Part shown: positions 34,623-43,985 of the stretch, one piece after another
Layout: every line of letters begins with the position of its first letter
How positions within the stretch are numbered: the stretch's first letter is position 1
From: Idiomarina ramblicola
GTDB taxonomy: Bacteria; Pseudomonadota; Gammaproteobacteria; Enterobacterales; Alteromonadaceae
Assembly (NCBI RefSeq): GCF_003987255.1
Contig: NZ_PIQC01000007.1
Coordinates: 62,001-126,000 of the forward strand
Direction of reading: 5' to 3'
DNA length: 64,000 nt
Notes under the pieces: generated by a model
The model's input: the letters and a program-made list of their open reading frames with translations, nothing else
Database searches by the model: none
What the model was told of the DNA's origin: nothing
Program-made: the position numbers and the translations under genes

Positions 34623-35516
34623 TTAGCGGGGCTGATGCTTAAGTATCAGCTCTGCTAACGTTTTCGCACAGGGGCCGGTCTGTTCTGCTTTGGGTAAAAC
34701 CATATATAGACTGCCTTTACGCGAGCTGCTTCCTTCAACTTCTATACGACTGAGTCTGCCCGAATCTAAGTCCTCTTGTGCGACGTAGCCAGGTAACCAG
34801 CAAAACCCCAAACCGTTACGAATCAACCTTAGAGCTTCGTCAAAGTGACTGACAGTCCAGCGTTGTTCTGCTTTTAGCCAGCCTTCGTCTTCCACAGGCT
34901 GACTCCCGGTATCCTGAATAACAATCTGCAAGTACTGTGACAGTTCATTCTGATCAATCGGTTGTTGCAGCTGTGCCAGAGGATGATCTGGGTGACAGAC
35001 CAAGTCCATACTGTATTGACTGATGGGTTCGCCGATAAAACCACGAGGTAAATGGTGGGTGATAACCACATCTGCACTTTGTTGTTGAATTTGTTCAACT
35101 GTGCCGGTTAAGACCGTGTCATTAATAATTAAGCGGCTTCCCCGACTCTGTTGCTGAAACTCGTTTAGAACCGGAGCTAACTGGTTGCGGTCAAACACCA
35201 TTTCTAAAGCAAGTTGTATCTCAGGTTCCCAGCCTTGTTCCAGGTTATCCGCCAATTGCTCTATCTCTTTAGTTAAACTGGTTAACTGCCGGGATCGACG
35301 GAGTAAAACCTCGCCAGCGGCCGTTAAGTGCGCTTTACGACCTCTGACTTCTAATAATTGAACACCGACGACTTGCTGCAGTTTAGCCACAGCGTGGTTG
35401 AGAGACGACTGACTTTTATTCAAAGCATCTGCTGCATGTGCATAACCGCCGCAGTCGACGACCGCCTGCAGAATACGCCATTGTTCAATGGTAGACTTAG
35501 GTCGATAAACGCTCAT
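34623..35516 (-). CDS. LysR-family transcriptional regulator
   Basis: A 297-residue regulator. The N-terminal winged helix (about residues 7-65) has the family pattern ILQAVVDCGGYAHAADALNKSQSSLNHAVAKL (key part AADALNKSQSSLNHAV), followed by the linker helix and a periplasmic-binding-like effector domain (about 90-295). The target genes and effector are not visible. Usually LysR proteins control a divergent gene, but here its upstream neighbour is cmoB on the same strand, 21 bases away, so it may be read through from cmoAB. Confidence 0.9.
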   Translation of the reverse strand: MSVYRPKSTIEQWRILQAVVDCGGYAHAADALNKSQSSLNHAVAKLQQVVGVQLLEVRGRKAHLTAAGEVLLRRSRQLTSLTKEIEQLADNLEQGWEPEIQLALEMVFDRNQLAPVLNEFQQQSRGSRLIINDTVLTGTVEQIQQQSADVVITHHLPRGFIGEPISQYSMDLVCHPDHPLAQLQQPIDQNELSQYLQIVIQDTGSQPVEDEGWLKAEQRWTVSHFDEALRLIRNGLGFCWLPGYVAQEDLDSGRLSRIEVEGSSSRKGSLYMVLPKAEQTGPCAKTLAELILKHQPR

Positions 35517-35537
35517 TTTGGTCCACTCCGGTGGGTA

Positions 35538-36509
35538 TTAAACCCGAGCGGTAATAACGGCTCGAATTGGTGCTTGGTAACCTTCAATAGTCTTTGTAGC
35601 GTCATTTGGATCAAGAAAATTTGCTAAGGACTCCCCAGTCATCCAATCCGTTCGTCTTTGTTCCTCTGTTGAAGTTGTATTATGGTCGACAACACAGATA
35701 TCTGTGAAGCCTAATCGTTCTAGCCAAACTGACAGTGCGCGGGCGCTGGGTAAAAACCAGACATTTCTCATTTGTGCGTAGCGTTCGCCCGGCATCATTA
35801 CTGTGGTTTCATCGCCTTCTACAACAATGGTCTCCAGCACCAACTGACCTCCGGGACGAATTAAAGACTTCAATTGCTGTAAAAACTCGACTGGTGAACG
35901 GCGGTGATAAAGTACGCCCATGCTAAACACCGTATCGAAGCTTTTCAGCTCCGGCATATGTTCAATACCTACCGGGAAGAAGTGCGCGCGTTGCTGCCAT
36001 GCTAATGGCATTAACTGGCGGATTGCCCGAAACTGCATCAGAAAAAGTTCACCAGGGTCGATTCCCCAAACAGTGTCTGCGCCGGCTTCCAGCATACGCC
36101 ACAAGTGATAGCCACTGCCGCAACCAACATCCAGTACCTGACGGCCGCTGAGATCATCTAAATGCGGTGCAACACGTTGCCACTTCCAGTCAGAGCGCCA
36201 TTCAGTATCGATAGAGACGCCAAATAAATTGAAAGGGCCTTTACGCCATGGCTGAAGTTGCTGCAAAAGCCCCGTTAAACGAGCTCTGTCAGCATCAGAG
36301 GCTTCATTTGGGCTACCAACCTGAACCGTATCGGATAACGCCACGTGCCTTGCGGTGAGTTCAGGCAACTGCGTTAAGATACGTTGCCAGCGTTTTAAAT
36401 TACCGTGAGGGTTATTTTTAAATGCCGTCAGCTGTGGCGCCAGAGTGTCCAGCCATGGCGCGTGCGGGCTGTGTAGAAGAGCCGAAAGTTCTTTACTGAA
36501 GTCAACCAT
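35538..36509 (-). CDS. cmoB: tRNA U34 carboxymethyltransferase CmoB
   Basis: CmoB transfers the carboxymethyl group of carboxy-SAM to 5-hydroxyuridine at position 34 of tRNAs, giving cmo5U. The 323-residue protein has the Rossmann methyltransferase motif VLDVGCGSGYHLWRMLEAGA (about 125-145) and the family sequences GPFNLFGVSIDTEWRSDWKW and FSMGVLYHRRSPVEFL. Length matches the E. coli enzyme. It lies eight bases after cmoA, and the two enzymes act in sequence. Confidence 0.97.
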   Translation of the reverse strand: MVDFSKELSALLHSPHAPWLDTLAPQLTAFKNNPHGNLKRWQRILTQLPELTARHVALSDTVQVGSPNEASDADRARLTGLLQQLQPWRKGPFNLFGVSIDTEWRSDWKWQRVAPHLDDLSGRQVLDVGCGSGYHLWRMLEAGADTVWGIDPGELFLMQFRAIRQLMPLAWQQRAHFFPVGIEHMPELKSFDTVFSMGVLYHRRSPVEFLQQLKSLIRPGGQLVLETIVVEGDETTVMMPGERYAQMRNVWFLPSARALSVWLERLGFTDICVVDHNTTSTEEQRRTDWMTGESLANFLDPNDATKTIEGYQAPIRAVITARV

Positions 36510-36517
36510 GGTATCCC

Positions 36518-37249
36518 TTATTTAACGGCCAGCATGGCGGCGAAGTTGAAACATTGAAACCAGACCGCACTGTGTCGAAAACCGGCCTTGTTAAAGCGTT
36601 GTTGATGAACTTCAAGCGTATCGACTTTCATCACATTTTCGATAGCGGCGCGTTTCTGGCTAATCTCAAGTTCACTGTAGCCATTAGCCCGTTTGAAATC
36701 GTGATGTAGGTCGATGAGTACGTCATTCATTTGGGAGTCAGAGTGACGGATTTTCTCTGCAATTAATAAAGCTCCGCCTTTATTCATACCGTTATAAATG
36801 TTTTGAATAACCTCATCTCGTTTATTTTCGGGAATAAACTGTAAGGTAAAGTTCAATACGACAACCGATGCGTTCTCTATCTTAGTTGCCGCTAAATCCT
36901 GACAAATTAGCTCAACGGGTACGTCACTTCTGTAACCGTCTAAATGCAACTGCGCACGTTCGATCATGGGTTGAGCGTTATCTATACCAATGATTTTACA
37001 GTTCTTTGTCTGTTCGCACCCTTTGCGCATAGCAAGGGTAGCTGCGCCAAGAGAGCAACCAAGATCATACAAATGGCTATTTGGCTGCACATACTGAGTA
37101 ACTAACTGCGGTAGTGTCTGCAGAATACTTGAATACCCGGGAACTGATCGGTTGATCATATCAGGGAATACCTCAACCACTTGCTGATCAAAACAAAAAT
37201 CGGAAATGCTGGGAAGAGGCTTTGAAAATATTGTGTCGTGTTGCGTCAT
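36518..37249 (-). CDS. cmoA: Carboxy-S-adenosyl-L-methionine synthase CmoA
   Basis: CmoA makes carboxy-SAM from SAM and prephenate for CmoB. The 243-residue protein shows the SAM-binding motif LYDLGCSLGAATLAMRK (about 63-79), the family start region FDQQVVEVFPDMINRSVPGY, and VVLNFTLQFIPENKRD. Length is normal. It is the first gene of the minus-strand cmoAB unit and faces a divergent 117-base gap shared with the diguanylate cyclase gene. Confidence 0.97.
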   Translation of the reverse strand: MTQHDTIFSKPLPSISDFCFDQQVVEVFPDMINRSVPGYSSILQTLPQLVTQYVQPNSHLYDLGCSLGAATLAMRKGCEQTKNCKIIGIDNAQPMIERAQLHLDGYRSDVPVELICQDLAATKIENASVVVLNFTLQFIPENKRDEVIQNIYNGMNKGGALLIAEKIRHSDSQMNDVLIDLHHDFKRANGYSELEISQKRAAIENVMKVDTLEVHQQRFNKAGFRHSAVWFQCFNFAAMLAVK

Positions 37250-37309
37250 AAAAATCAGCTTTGTCAGATAAACGGCTCATATTTGTTGGTATTTTACCGA
37301 TAAATGATA

Positions 37310-37338
37310 CTGACGCACAGGTAATATTAGATTAAAAT
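37310..37338 (+). promoter_or_regulatory. Probable sigma-70 promoter of the diguanylate cyclase gene
   Basis: CTGACG (37310-37315), 17 bases, then TAAAAT (37333-37338) match the -35 and -10 consensus at four and five of six bases. A start near 37345 leaves about 22 bases before the TTG start, including GGAGGG at 37354-37359. Confidence 0.5.
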
Positions 37339-37366
37339 CCACGCACGATTACTGGAGGGAAAAACG

Positions 37367-38797
37367 TTGAACCGAGCTTTAGCGATAGTCAGTGCCATGT
37401 CAGTCATGGTAGCTTTTTCATTATCGAATAGTTATGCCAGTCAGCCAGAGGGCTGGCTGGAGGACTATGAAGAAGTTCGTGTAGGCGTGCCTGAACAACT
37501 CGCTCCGTTAGTTTCAATAGAAGATGGTGAAGCTAAAGGGTTGGATGTCGATTTACTGAAAAAATTCACCAGCGAGTTTTCTGCGAAAATAGTCTGGAAA
37601 CCTTGTGGACAGTGGGCCGATTGCCTGGATGCTATAAAAAATAAAGAAATTGATGTATTAACCAGTGTTTCCTATTCCGTTGAACGCAATCAGTTCATGG
37701 ACTTTACTCAAAGCTATTGGTCAATGCCCTGGGCGGCAATTTCCCTGGAAAATCAACAGGTCAGCAGCGGCAGTATTGCTTTAGAGCAGCTAAGTGATAG
37801 TAACGTTGGGGTGGTCGAAGGCTACAGTATCGAATCGCAGATTTCCCAGTTGAGTGGTATTCAACTCATCCGGGTTAAAGGTATTCGCGAAGGCATGAGC
37901 GTGTTACGCGGCAGAACAGTCGATTACTATGTCGACGGCTTGCCGATGTTGGTGCATGAGTTGCAACAACGCCCCCTACCCACGGCAAAACTCTCCGTTA
38001 TTGATGATGCAAAAGGGGAAGAACTTTATTTGGCCGTCCGCGATGACTGGAAGCCCTTAGTTATGGCGTTAAACCGAGGAATTGACGCTGTTGGCGACAG
38101 CGAACACAATCAATTAAAACAAAAATGGTATGGTTTTGAGCTTGAGCAGGGCTGGAGTAATGAAGAATTGCTCGATATTGCCATGAAAGCCGGCTCGGTT
38201 GTGTTACTCGTTATTGTCGGTTTCGCTGTTTGGAATAGCCGGTTACGTAAGGAAATTAAATTACGTAAAGCCGCAGAGCGCAGAATTAGACACATAGCGA
38301 CTCATGATGAACTGACAGGGTTACCTAATCGAAATTTAATGCAAGACCGGCTGGAGCAGACGTTAAGTCAAAACGAGAGAACAGGCAGACCTTTTGCTGT
38401 TTTGTTTTTGGATCTTGATGGTTTTAAAAAGATTAACGATGATTTTGGTCATAATTGTGGTGATGAACTCCTAATTCATGCGGCGCACAGAATGAATAGC
38501 CTTTTACGGCGCTCTGATACAGTTTGTCGTCATGGTGGTGATGAGTTTGTCATTATCTTGCCTACCGCCAATACGATCGGATCGGCTTTAGCTGTGTCGC
38601 GGAAATTAGTGGTTCAGCTAGCTAAGCCGTACAAAGTTAAGAAAAAGACACTGGAAATCAGTGTTTCTATTGGTGTGGCGGTTTATCCAAAGCACGGGAA
38701 AAATACTGACGACTTACTTCGTTCTGCCGATAAGGCGATGTATACCGCTAAAGCGGCGGGTAAAAATGATGTGCGTCTGGCTGGCGACGATGGATGA
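37367..38797 (+). CDS. Diguanylate cyclase with periplasmic SBP_bac_3 sensor domain
   Basis: A 476-residue membrane protein started by TTG 37367 (GGAGGG seven bases before it). After a signal sequence (about 1-24) comes an amino-acid-binding-protein-like domain (SBP_bac_3, about 30-260: EEVRVGVPEQLAPLVSIEDG, then KGLDVDLLKKFTSEF and FTQSYWSMPW), a membrane segment (about 272-292) and a GGDEF domain. The GGDEF active site is intact at 390-394, and the inhibitory RxxD site (R381-D384) lies five residues before it. It would make c-di-GMP in answer to a small periplasmic ligand. Ligand unknown. Confidence 0.9.
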   Translation: MNRALAIVSAMSVMVAFSLSNSYASQPEGWLEDYEEVRVGVPEQLAPLVSIEDGEAKGLDVDLLKKFTSEFSAKIVWKPCGQWADCLDAIKNKEIDVLTSVSYSVERNQFMDFTQSYWSMPWAAISLENQQVSSGSIALEQLSDSNVGVVEGYSIESQISQLSGIQLIRVKGIREGMSVLRGRTVDYYVDGLPMLVHELQQRPLPTAKLSVIDDAKGEELYLAVRDDWKPLVMALNRGIDAVGDSEHNQLKQKWYGFELEQGWSNEELLDIAMKAGSVVLLVIVGFAVWNSRLRKEIKLRKAAERRIRHIATHDELTGLPNRNLMQDRLEQTLSQNERTGRPFAVLFLDLDGFKKINDDFGHNCGDELLIHAAHRMNSLLRRSDTVCRHGGDEFVIILPTANTIGSALAVSRKLVVQLAKPYKVKKKTLEISVSIGVAVYPKHGKNTDDLLRSADKAMYTAKAAGKNDVRLAGDDG

Positions 38798-38821
38798 CAT
38801 TCGGCGTCAGTCCGCTATAAT
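38794..38821 (+). promoter_or_regulatory. Sigma-70 promoter of the aspS-ruv operon
   Basis: ATGACA (38794-38799), 16 bases, then a perfect TATAAT (38816-38821). The -35 box overlaps the stop codon of the diguanylate cyclase gene. The start would be near 38828, about 44 bases before the aspS ATG. Confidence 0.65.
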
Positions 38822-38871
38822 GTTGCGCTTCGTGAAAACATTCATTGCAACAGCTAGCAGGATAAACGCGC

Positions 38872-40641
38872 ATGCGAACTCATTACTGTGGACAAATAAA
38901 TGCTGAACTGGCGGGACAAGACGTTACGCTGTGTGGTTGGGTTAATAAACGTCGTGACTTAGGCGGCTTGATTTTTATCGATTTGCGCGACCGGGAAGGG
39001 TTGTTGCAGGTTGTTTTTGACCCCGATCAAAAAGCGTTATTTGATACAGCGAACAGCCTGCGCCAGGAATTCTGCGTGCGCTTAAGCGGTAAAGTTAACC
39101 GTCGCCCGGAAAGTCAGGTGAATAAAAACATGACGACCGGCGAAGTTGAACTGCTGGCAACCGACTTAGAAATCTTGAGCCGTTCTGAACCGCTTCCAAT
39201 CGACTTCAATCAGCAAGTGAGCGAAGAAGCCCGCTTGCGTTATCGCTACCTTGATTTACGTCGTCCGCAAATGAACGAAAAACTTCAGTTTCGCGCTAAA
39301 GTAACCAGCGCAGTACGTCGGTTTCTGGATGACAGCGGTTTTCTTGATATTGAAACGCCAATGTTGACCCGCGCAACACCGGAAGGCGCGCGGGACTATC
39401 TGGTGCCAAGCCGTACCCACAAAGGTCGTTTTTTCGCGCTGCCACAAAGTCCTCAGCTCTTTAAGCAGCTGCTTATGATGTCGGGCTTTGACCGTTACTA
39501 CCAAATTGTTAAGTGCTTCCGCGACGAAGACTTACGTGCTGATCGTCAACCTGAATTCACTCAAATCGATATTGAAACTTCTTTCATGACGGCTGAGCAG
39601 GTCATGCAAATTACCGAGCAAATGGCTCGTGACCTCTTCAAGCAACTACTTGATGTGGACCTGGGTGAATTCCCCAGCATGACCTGGCACGAAGCCATGC
39701 GCCGCTTTGGTAGTGATAAACCCGACCTACGTAACCCATTAGAGCTGGTTGATGTTGCTGATGTTTTAAAAGACGTTGAGTTTAAAGTCTTTTCTGGCCC
39801 GGCGAATGACGAAGATGGCCGTGTTGCTGCTATTCGTTTACCGGGACAGGCTGAGAACGTTTCACGCAAGATGATTGACGAATACACACAATTTGTCGGC
39901 ATTTATGGCGCAAAAGGTTTAGCCTGGATCAAAGTAAACGACCGCAGTGCAGGCCGGGACGGATTGCAGTCACCTGTTCTTAAGTTCCTGCCGGACGAAG
40001 TTATTGAGCCATTATTAGAGCGCACTGAAGCGCAAACTGGCGATGTCCTGTTCTTTGGTGCCGATAAAGCGAACGTTGTTGCTGAAGCTTTGGGTGCTTT
40101 ACGCCTGAAGTTAGGTAAAGACTTTGAACTGGTCAGTAACGAGTGGAAACCGCTATGGGTTGTAGACTTCCCAATGTTCGAAGTTGCAGACGACGGCAGC
40201 CTGGCCGCGTTACACCACCCTTTCACCGCACCGGTCAATGTGACTCCGGAAGAGTTAAAAGCCAACCCGGCCGCCGCCATTTCAAATGCCTATGACATGG
40301 TATTGAATGGTGTTGAGTTAGGTGGTGGTTCGGTTCGTATCCACGAGAATGCAATGCAACAAGCCGTGTTTGAAGTATTGGGTATAGAGAAAGACGAAGC
40401 GCAAGAAAAGTTCGGATTCCTGTTAGAGGCTTTAAAATACGGTACACCGCCACATGCCGGCCTAGCTTTCGGTTTAGACCGTCTGGTTATGCTGATGGTA
40501 GGTGCAAGCTCAATTCGCGACGTTATTGCCTTCCCGAAAACGACCACTGCGGCCTGTGTTTTGACCGATGCTCCGAGCGCTGCCAACCCGCTTGCATTGC
40601 AAGAGTTGGGCGTAAAAAGTATTGTGAAGGAAGACGAGTAA
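38872..40641 (+). CDS. aspS: Aspartyl-tRNA synthetase
   Basis: Class II synthetase charging tRNA-Asp. The 589-residue bacterial-type enzyme has an N-terminal anticodon-binding OB fold ([20 protein letters not shown]), motif 2 around [20 protein letters not shown], the bacterial GAD insert (about 290-410) and motif 3 [17 protein letters not shown]. It starts MRTHYCGQ, like E. coli MRTEYCGQ, and has normal length. The usual gammaproteobacterial order aspS-yebC-ruvCAB follows. Confidence 0.98.
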   Translation: MRTHYCGQINAELAGQDVTLCGWVNKRRDLGGLIFIDLRDREGLLQVVFDPDQKALFDTANSLRQEFCVRLSGKVNRRPESQVNKNMTTGEVELLATDLEILSRSEPLPIDFNQQVSEEARLRYRYLDLRRPQMNEKLQFRAKVTSAVRRFLDDSGFLDIETPMLTRATPEGARDYLVPSRTHKGRFFALPQSPQLFKQLLMMSGFDRYYQIVKCFRDEDLRADRQPEFTQIDIETSFMTAEQVMQITEQMARDLFKQLLDVDLGEFPSMTWHEAMRRFGSDKPDLRNPLELVDVADVLKDVEFKVFSGPANDEDGRVAAIRLPGQAENVSRKMIDEYTQFVGIYGAKGLAWIKVNDRSAGRDGLQSPVLKFLPDEVIEPLLERTEAQTGDVLFFGADKANVVAEALGALRLKLGKDFELVSNEWKPLWVVDFPMFEVADDGSLAALHHPFTAPVNVTPEELKANPAAAISNAYDMVLNGVELGGGSVRIHENAMQQAVFEVLGIEKDEAQEKFGFLLEALKYGTPPHAGLAFGLDRLVMLMVGASSIRDVIAFPKTTTAACVLTDAPSAANPLALQELGVKSIVKEDE

Positions 40642-40657
40642 TCAACTGAGGTGAAAT

Positions 40658-41407
40658 ATGGCTGGTCATTCTAAATGGTCTAATATTAAACACCGAAAAG
40701 CCGCGCAGGACGCTAAGCGCGGTAAAATTTTTACCAAGTTAATTCGTGAAATCACGGTCTCTGCCCGCGAAGGCGGCGGAGACCCTGAAACCAACCCGCG
40801 TTTACGTGCGGCTATCGATAAAGCCCTGTCGAATAATATGAAGCGCGACACCATAGATACTGCCGTCAAACGTGGCTCTGGTGACCTTGAAGGTGAGAAC
40901 GTAGATGAGCTGACTTATGAAGGTTATGGCCCCAATGGTGTAGCAGTCCTGCTTGAATGTATGACGGATAATCGCAACCGGACGGTGTCAGATGTCCGTC
41001 ATGCGTTTAGTAAATTAGGTGGTAACTTAGGTACCGACGGCTCTGTTGCCTACTTATTTAATAAGAAAGGCGTTATTAGCTACTCTGATGGCGTGTCCGA
41101 AGAGCAGGTTATGGAACCGGCGCTGGAAGCTGGCGCGGAAGATATTCTTGCTTATGACGACGGTAGCATTGATGTCATTACATCACCGGAAAATTTTGGT
41201 TCAGTTAAAGATGCCCTGGACACTAAAGAGCTAGAGGCCAGTAACGCTGAAGTAACTCAGGTACCCGACACCCGGGTTGACTTGGATGAAGAATCAGCGC
41301 GAACCTTTTTAAAATTACTCGATGCTTTGGAAGATTTGGATGACGTCCAGAATGTCTATCATAACGCCGATATCTCCGATGAGATTATTGCGCGACTGGA
41401 CGATTAA
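40658..41407 (+). CDS. yebC: YebC/PmpR family protein (TACO1 family)
   Basis: A 249-residue protein starting [20 protein letters not shown], the unmistakable YebC start, with the acidic patch and C-terminus ([11 protein letters not shown]) of the family. Members have been described as DNA-binding regulators and, more recently, as factors that help ribosomes pass difficult sequences. AGGTG precedes the ATG. It lies between aspS and ruvC; its stop directly abuts the ruvC GTG. Confidence 0.96.
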   Translation: MAGHSKWSNIKHRKAAQDAKRGKIFTKLIREITVSAREGGGDPETNPRLRAAIDKALSNNMKRDTIDTAVKRGSGDLEGENVDELTYEGYGPNGVAVLLECMTDNRNRTVSDVRHAFSKLGGNLGTDGSVAYLFNKKGVISYSDGVSEEQVMEPALEAGAEDILAYDDGSIDVITSPENFGSVKDALDTKELEASNAEVTQVPDTRVDLDEESARTFLKLLDALEDLDDVQNVYHNADISDEIIARLDD

Positions 41408-41944
41408 GTGGCTATTATTCTGGGTATTGACCCGGGTTCACGACTAACGGGTTATGGTGTTATAGAGCAGCGAGGCCGACAGTTAAGTTACCTTGGTAGC
41501 GGTTGTATAAAGGTTATTGGTACCACTAAAGAGCCTTTAACCCTAGCCGAAAAGCTGCGTCGTATACACGACAGCGTCAGCGAATTGATTACTCAGTTTA
41601 AACCTGACGAATTCGCGATAGAACAAGTGTTTATGGCAAAGAACCCTGATTCGGCATTAAAACTGGGTCAGGCGCGCGGGGCGGCTATTGTTGCTGCCGC
41701 TTGCGCGGAGCTTCCGGTAGCGGAATATTCAGCGCGCCAAATCAAACAGTCGGTGGTTGGCAATGGAGGGGCTGAAAAGTCCCAGGTACAGCATATGGTA
41801 ATGGCTTTATTGGATTTGCAACGTTGCCCACAGGAAGATGCGGCAGATGCGTTAGCGGTTGCCTTATGTCATGCTCACAGTTCACAAAATCTGATTAAAA
41901 TGGCAGGTGCAGCGCGTAAAACAGTTCGCGGGCGTTTGCGTTAA
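41408..41944 (+). CDS. ruvC: Holliday junction resolvase RuvC
   Basis: RuvC cuts Holliday junctions during recombinational repair. The 178-residue RNase-H-fold nuclease has the acidic residues in [15 protein letters not shown] (Asp), [12 protein letters not shown] (Glu) and [15 protein letters not shown] (Asp pair). GTG 41408 immediately follows the yebC stop, without a strong ribosome site, which suggests reinitiation after yebC. ruvA follows after 12 bases. Confidence 0.97.
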   Translation: MAIILGIDPGSRLTGYGVIEQRGRQLSYLGSGCIKVIGTTKEPLTLAEKLRRIHDSVSELITQFKPDEFAIEQVFMAKNPDSALKLGQARGAAIVAAACAELPVAEYSARQIKQSVVGNGGAEKSQVQHMVMALLDLQRCPQEDAADALAVALCHAHSSQNLIKMAGAARKTVRGRLR

Positions 41945-41956
41945 CGGAGTACAAAA

Positions 41957-42574
41957 GTGATAGGTCATATTCAGGGCGTACTTACCAGCAAGCAGCCGCC
42001 AGAAGTGGTTCTAGATGTACAAGGTATTGGTTATGAAATTCAATTGCCAATGACCTGCTTCTATCAATTACCGCCGGTGGGTGAAACGATAAAATTAATC
42101 ACGCATTTTGTTGTACGCGAAGATGCTCAGCTATTGTATGGTTTTATTTCTGCTTCAGAACGTTCGCTGTTTCGGTTACTACTGAAAACTCAGGGGGTCG
42201 GTCCGAAACTGGCTCTGGCTATTTTATCGGGGATGTCGGCAGATGAGTTTGTTCTGGCGGTGAACCAGAACGATGTCACCCGGCTGGTGAAGTTACCCGG
42301 TGTGGGTAAGAAAACCGCCGAACGGCTGGTGATTGAAATGCGCGACCGACTTAAAGACTGGCAGCCGTCTACACCATTTACTGATAAAGCTCCGGTTGAT
42401 AATCAGGGATTGGATGCAAGAGAACACCCAGCCGATGCACGAAGTGATGCCATCAGTGCTTTACAGTCACTTGGCTATAAAGAAAATCAAGCTGAAAAAG
42501 CCCTGCAAAAAGTGTACTCTGCAGAGCATAACAGTGAGACTTTGATTCGACTGGCGTTAAAGCAGCTGTCGTAA
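41957..42574 (+). CDS. ruvA: Holliday junction helicase subunit RuvA
   Basis: RuvA binds the four-way junction and recruits RuvB rings. The 205-residue protein has domain I (MIGHIQGVLTSKQPPEVVLD), helix-hairpin-helix domain II (GVGPKLALAILSGMSADEF and LPGVGKKTAERLVIEMRDR), and domain III (about 155-205), which touches RuvB, after a flexible linker. GTG 41957 has CGGAG eight bases upstream. Confidence 0.97.
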   Translation: MIGHIQGVLTSKQPPEVVLDVQGIGYEIQLPMTCFYQLPPVGETIKLITHFVVREDAQLLYGFISASERSLFRLLLKTQGVGPKLALAILSGMSADEFVLAVNQNDVTRLVKLPGVGKKTAERLVIEMRDRLKDWQPSTPFTDKAPVDNQGLDAREHPADARSDAISALQSLGYKENQAEKALQKVYSAEHNSETLIRLALKQLS

Positions 42575-42583
42575 GGAAGCCTG

Positions 42584-43603
42584 ATGATAGAAGCCGACCA
42601 AATACCAACTCAGCGGCTCATCGAACCCGATGTACAGGGTGAAGATGAAGCGGTTGATCGCGCCATACGGCCTAAAGCTCTGGCGGACTATACAGGCCAG
42701 AAGCACGTTGTTGAGCAAATGGGCATTTTCATTGAGGCTGCGCGGAAACGTCAGGAAGCACTCGACCATCTTTTAATATTTGGCCCTCCGGGCTTGGGTA
42801 AGACGACTCTGGCGAATATTGTTGCCAATGAGCTGAACGTTAGTATTAAAACAACCTCTGGTCCGGTTCTCGAAAAGGCGGGTGATTTAGCGGCTTTATT
42901 GACCAACCTTGAAGCGCACGATGTGTTGTTTATTGATGAAATTCACCGATTAAGCCCCGTTGTTGAAGAAATCCTGTATCCGGCCATGGAAGATTACCAA
43001 CTGGATATTATGATAGGAGAGGGGCCGGCCGCACGATCCATTAAATTGGATTTACCGCCTTTTACGCTGATTGGTGCCACCACCCGGGCCGGAGCTTTGA
43101 CGTCGCCGTTGCGGGATCGCTTCGGGATAGTGCAGCGACTTGAATTTTACGACGTGAACGAACTGACGGATATCGTGGCACGGTCGGCACATTTTATGAA
43201 TGTTCGAATGCTTGACGGTGGTGCGCGAGAAATCGCGCGTCGCTCCAGAGGCACGCCCCGAATAGCGAATCGGCTTTTGCGCCGAGTAAGGGATTATGCT
43301 GAGGTTAGAGGTAATGGAGATGTCGATGAAGCCACCGCAAATGCGGCTTTGACCATGGTGGATGTTGATCAGGCCGGTTTTGATTATATGGATCGGAAAC
43401 TGTTATTGGCGATAATGGAAAAATTCATGGGTGGGCCTGTAGGATTAGATAATTTGGCGGCAGCTATTGGTGAAGAAAAAGACACAATAGAGGATGTGCT
43501 GGAACCTTACCTTATTCAGCAGGGATTCCTTCAGCGTACGCCGCGTGGACGAATTGCCACACCCCGAGCTTACCAACATTTTGGGTTACAGCCTGAGAAG
43601 TAA
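42584..43603 (+). CDS. ruvB: Holliday junction branch-migration ATPase RuvB
   Basis: RuvB is the hexameric AAA+ motor of branch migration. The 339-residue protein has Walker [15 protein letters not shown] (about 64-77), Walker [13 protein letters not shown], sensor 1 [18 protein letters not shown] and a C-terminal winged helix ending [17 protein letters not shown]. Its stop lies inside the U tract of a minus-strand terminator, so the hairpin just downstream is not an ideal terminator for the ruv mRNA. Confidence 0.98.
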   Translation: MIEADQIPTQRLIEPDVQGEDEAVDRAIRPKALADYTGQKHVVEQMGIFIEAARKRQEALDHLLIFGPPGLGKTTLANIVANELNVSIKTTSGPVLEKAGDLAALLTNLEAHDVLFIDEIHRLSPVVEEILYPAMEDYQLDIMIGEGPAARSIKLDLPPFTLIGATTRAGALTSPLRDRFGIVQRLEFYDVNELTDIVARSAHFMNVRMLDGGAREIARRSRGTPRIANRLLRRVRDYAEVRGNGDVDEATANAALTMVDVDQAGFDYMDRKLLLAIMEKFMGGPVGLDNLAAAIGEEKDTIEDVLEPYLIQQGFLQRTPRGRIATPRAYQHFGLQPEK

Positions 43604-43628
43604 AAAAAAGCCCGCACAATGTGCGGGC
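43602..43628 (-). terminator. Strong intrinsic terminator, minus strand
   Basis: Read on the minus strand, GCCCGCAC-ATT-GTGCGGGC is followed by eight T residues (43609 down to 43602). This is a textbook Rho-independent terminator. On the plus strand the hairpin is followed by CAAATAG, without a U tract. No protein gene on the minus strand ends here, which points to a non-coding transcript. Confidence 0.88.
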
Positions 43629-43708
43629 AAATAGAACAACAAGAAGGAAGTTAAATCCAGGGAACAATCTAAGAAGAAGTGACAACCAATCTCTTCGTCT
43701 CTGATATG
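43602..43708 (-). ncRNA. Probable small regulatory RNA between ruvB and ybgC
   Basis: On the minus strand a promoter (TTGATC at 43737-43742, 16-base spacer, perfect TATAAT at 43715-43720) would start a transcript near 43708. It ends about 107 bases later at the strong terminator 43602-43628. No reading frame of useful size lies in it. The RNA would have a possible 5' hairpin (GAAGA pairing with TCTTC), a U/C-rich single-stranded middle with CUUCCUUCUUG, able to pair with Shine-Dalgarno sites, and a terminator ending in eight U, as Hfq-bound RNAs do. I do not recognise a named family. Confidence 0.65.
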
Positions 43709-43714
43709 CTGGGT

Positions 43715-43742
43715 ATTATAAGGCTAATAGGATTCTGATCAA
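43715..43742 (-). promoter_or_regulatory. Sigma-70 promoter of the probable small RNA
   Basis: Minus strand: TTGATC (43737-43742, four of six to TTGACA), a 16-base spacer and TATAAT (43715-43720, six of six). The only strong feature downstream on this strand is the terminator at 43602-43628. Confidence 0.62.
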
Positions 43743-43985
43743 ACAAGAAAAATTAGATGTTCGCATTACTAAAAGTAATCCGGCGGCAATTTTTTTCGGT
43801 TAAAAAAAGCACAACATATTTATAACAAAATAAAAAAGTTTATGAAAAACATTGTGTTGTTATTTTAGTGTTTCAATTCTGTCATAAAAAAAAGTCTGTT
43901 GATAAAGTAACCAGTGACAGTTTTAGGGGCTTCTTTACAAAATATTACACAACTGTAACTTTTCGGAACTTTACTTGAGGTGGTA
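43743..43985 (+). other. AT-rich intergenic region upstream of the ybgC-tol-pal operon
   Basis: About 240 bases with no gene on either strand and long A and T runs. The most likely operon promoter is TTTACA (43934-43939), 16 bases, then TAACTT (43956-43961); the -10 is poor (three of six). ACAACA near 43811 and TGTTGT near 43855 form a loose inverted pair, too weak to call an operator. The AT-rich stretch may act as an UP element or binding zone for a nucleoid protein. Confidence 0.4.

Noticed and set aside
34633-34652. Inverted repeat GCTGATGC-TTAA-GTATCAGC near the galU/LysR convergent ends as a terminator
   Set aside because: No T run on either side, and it is within the LysR coding end; left as unproven secondary structure.
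43610-43628. Hairpin after ruvB as terminator of the ruv operon
   Set aside because: On the plus strand no T run follows the stem; the U tract exists only on the minus strand, so I assign it to the minus-strand RNA.
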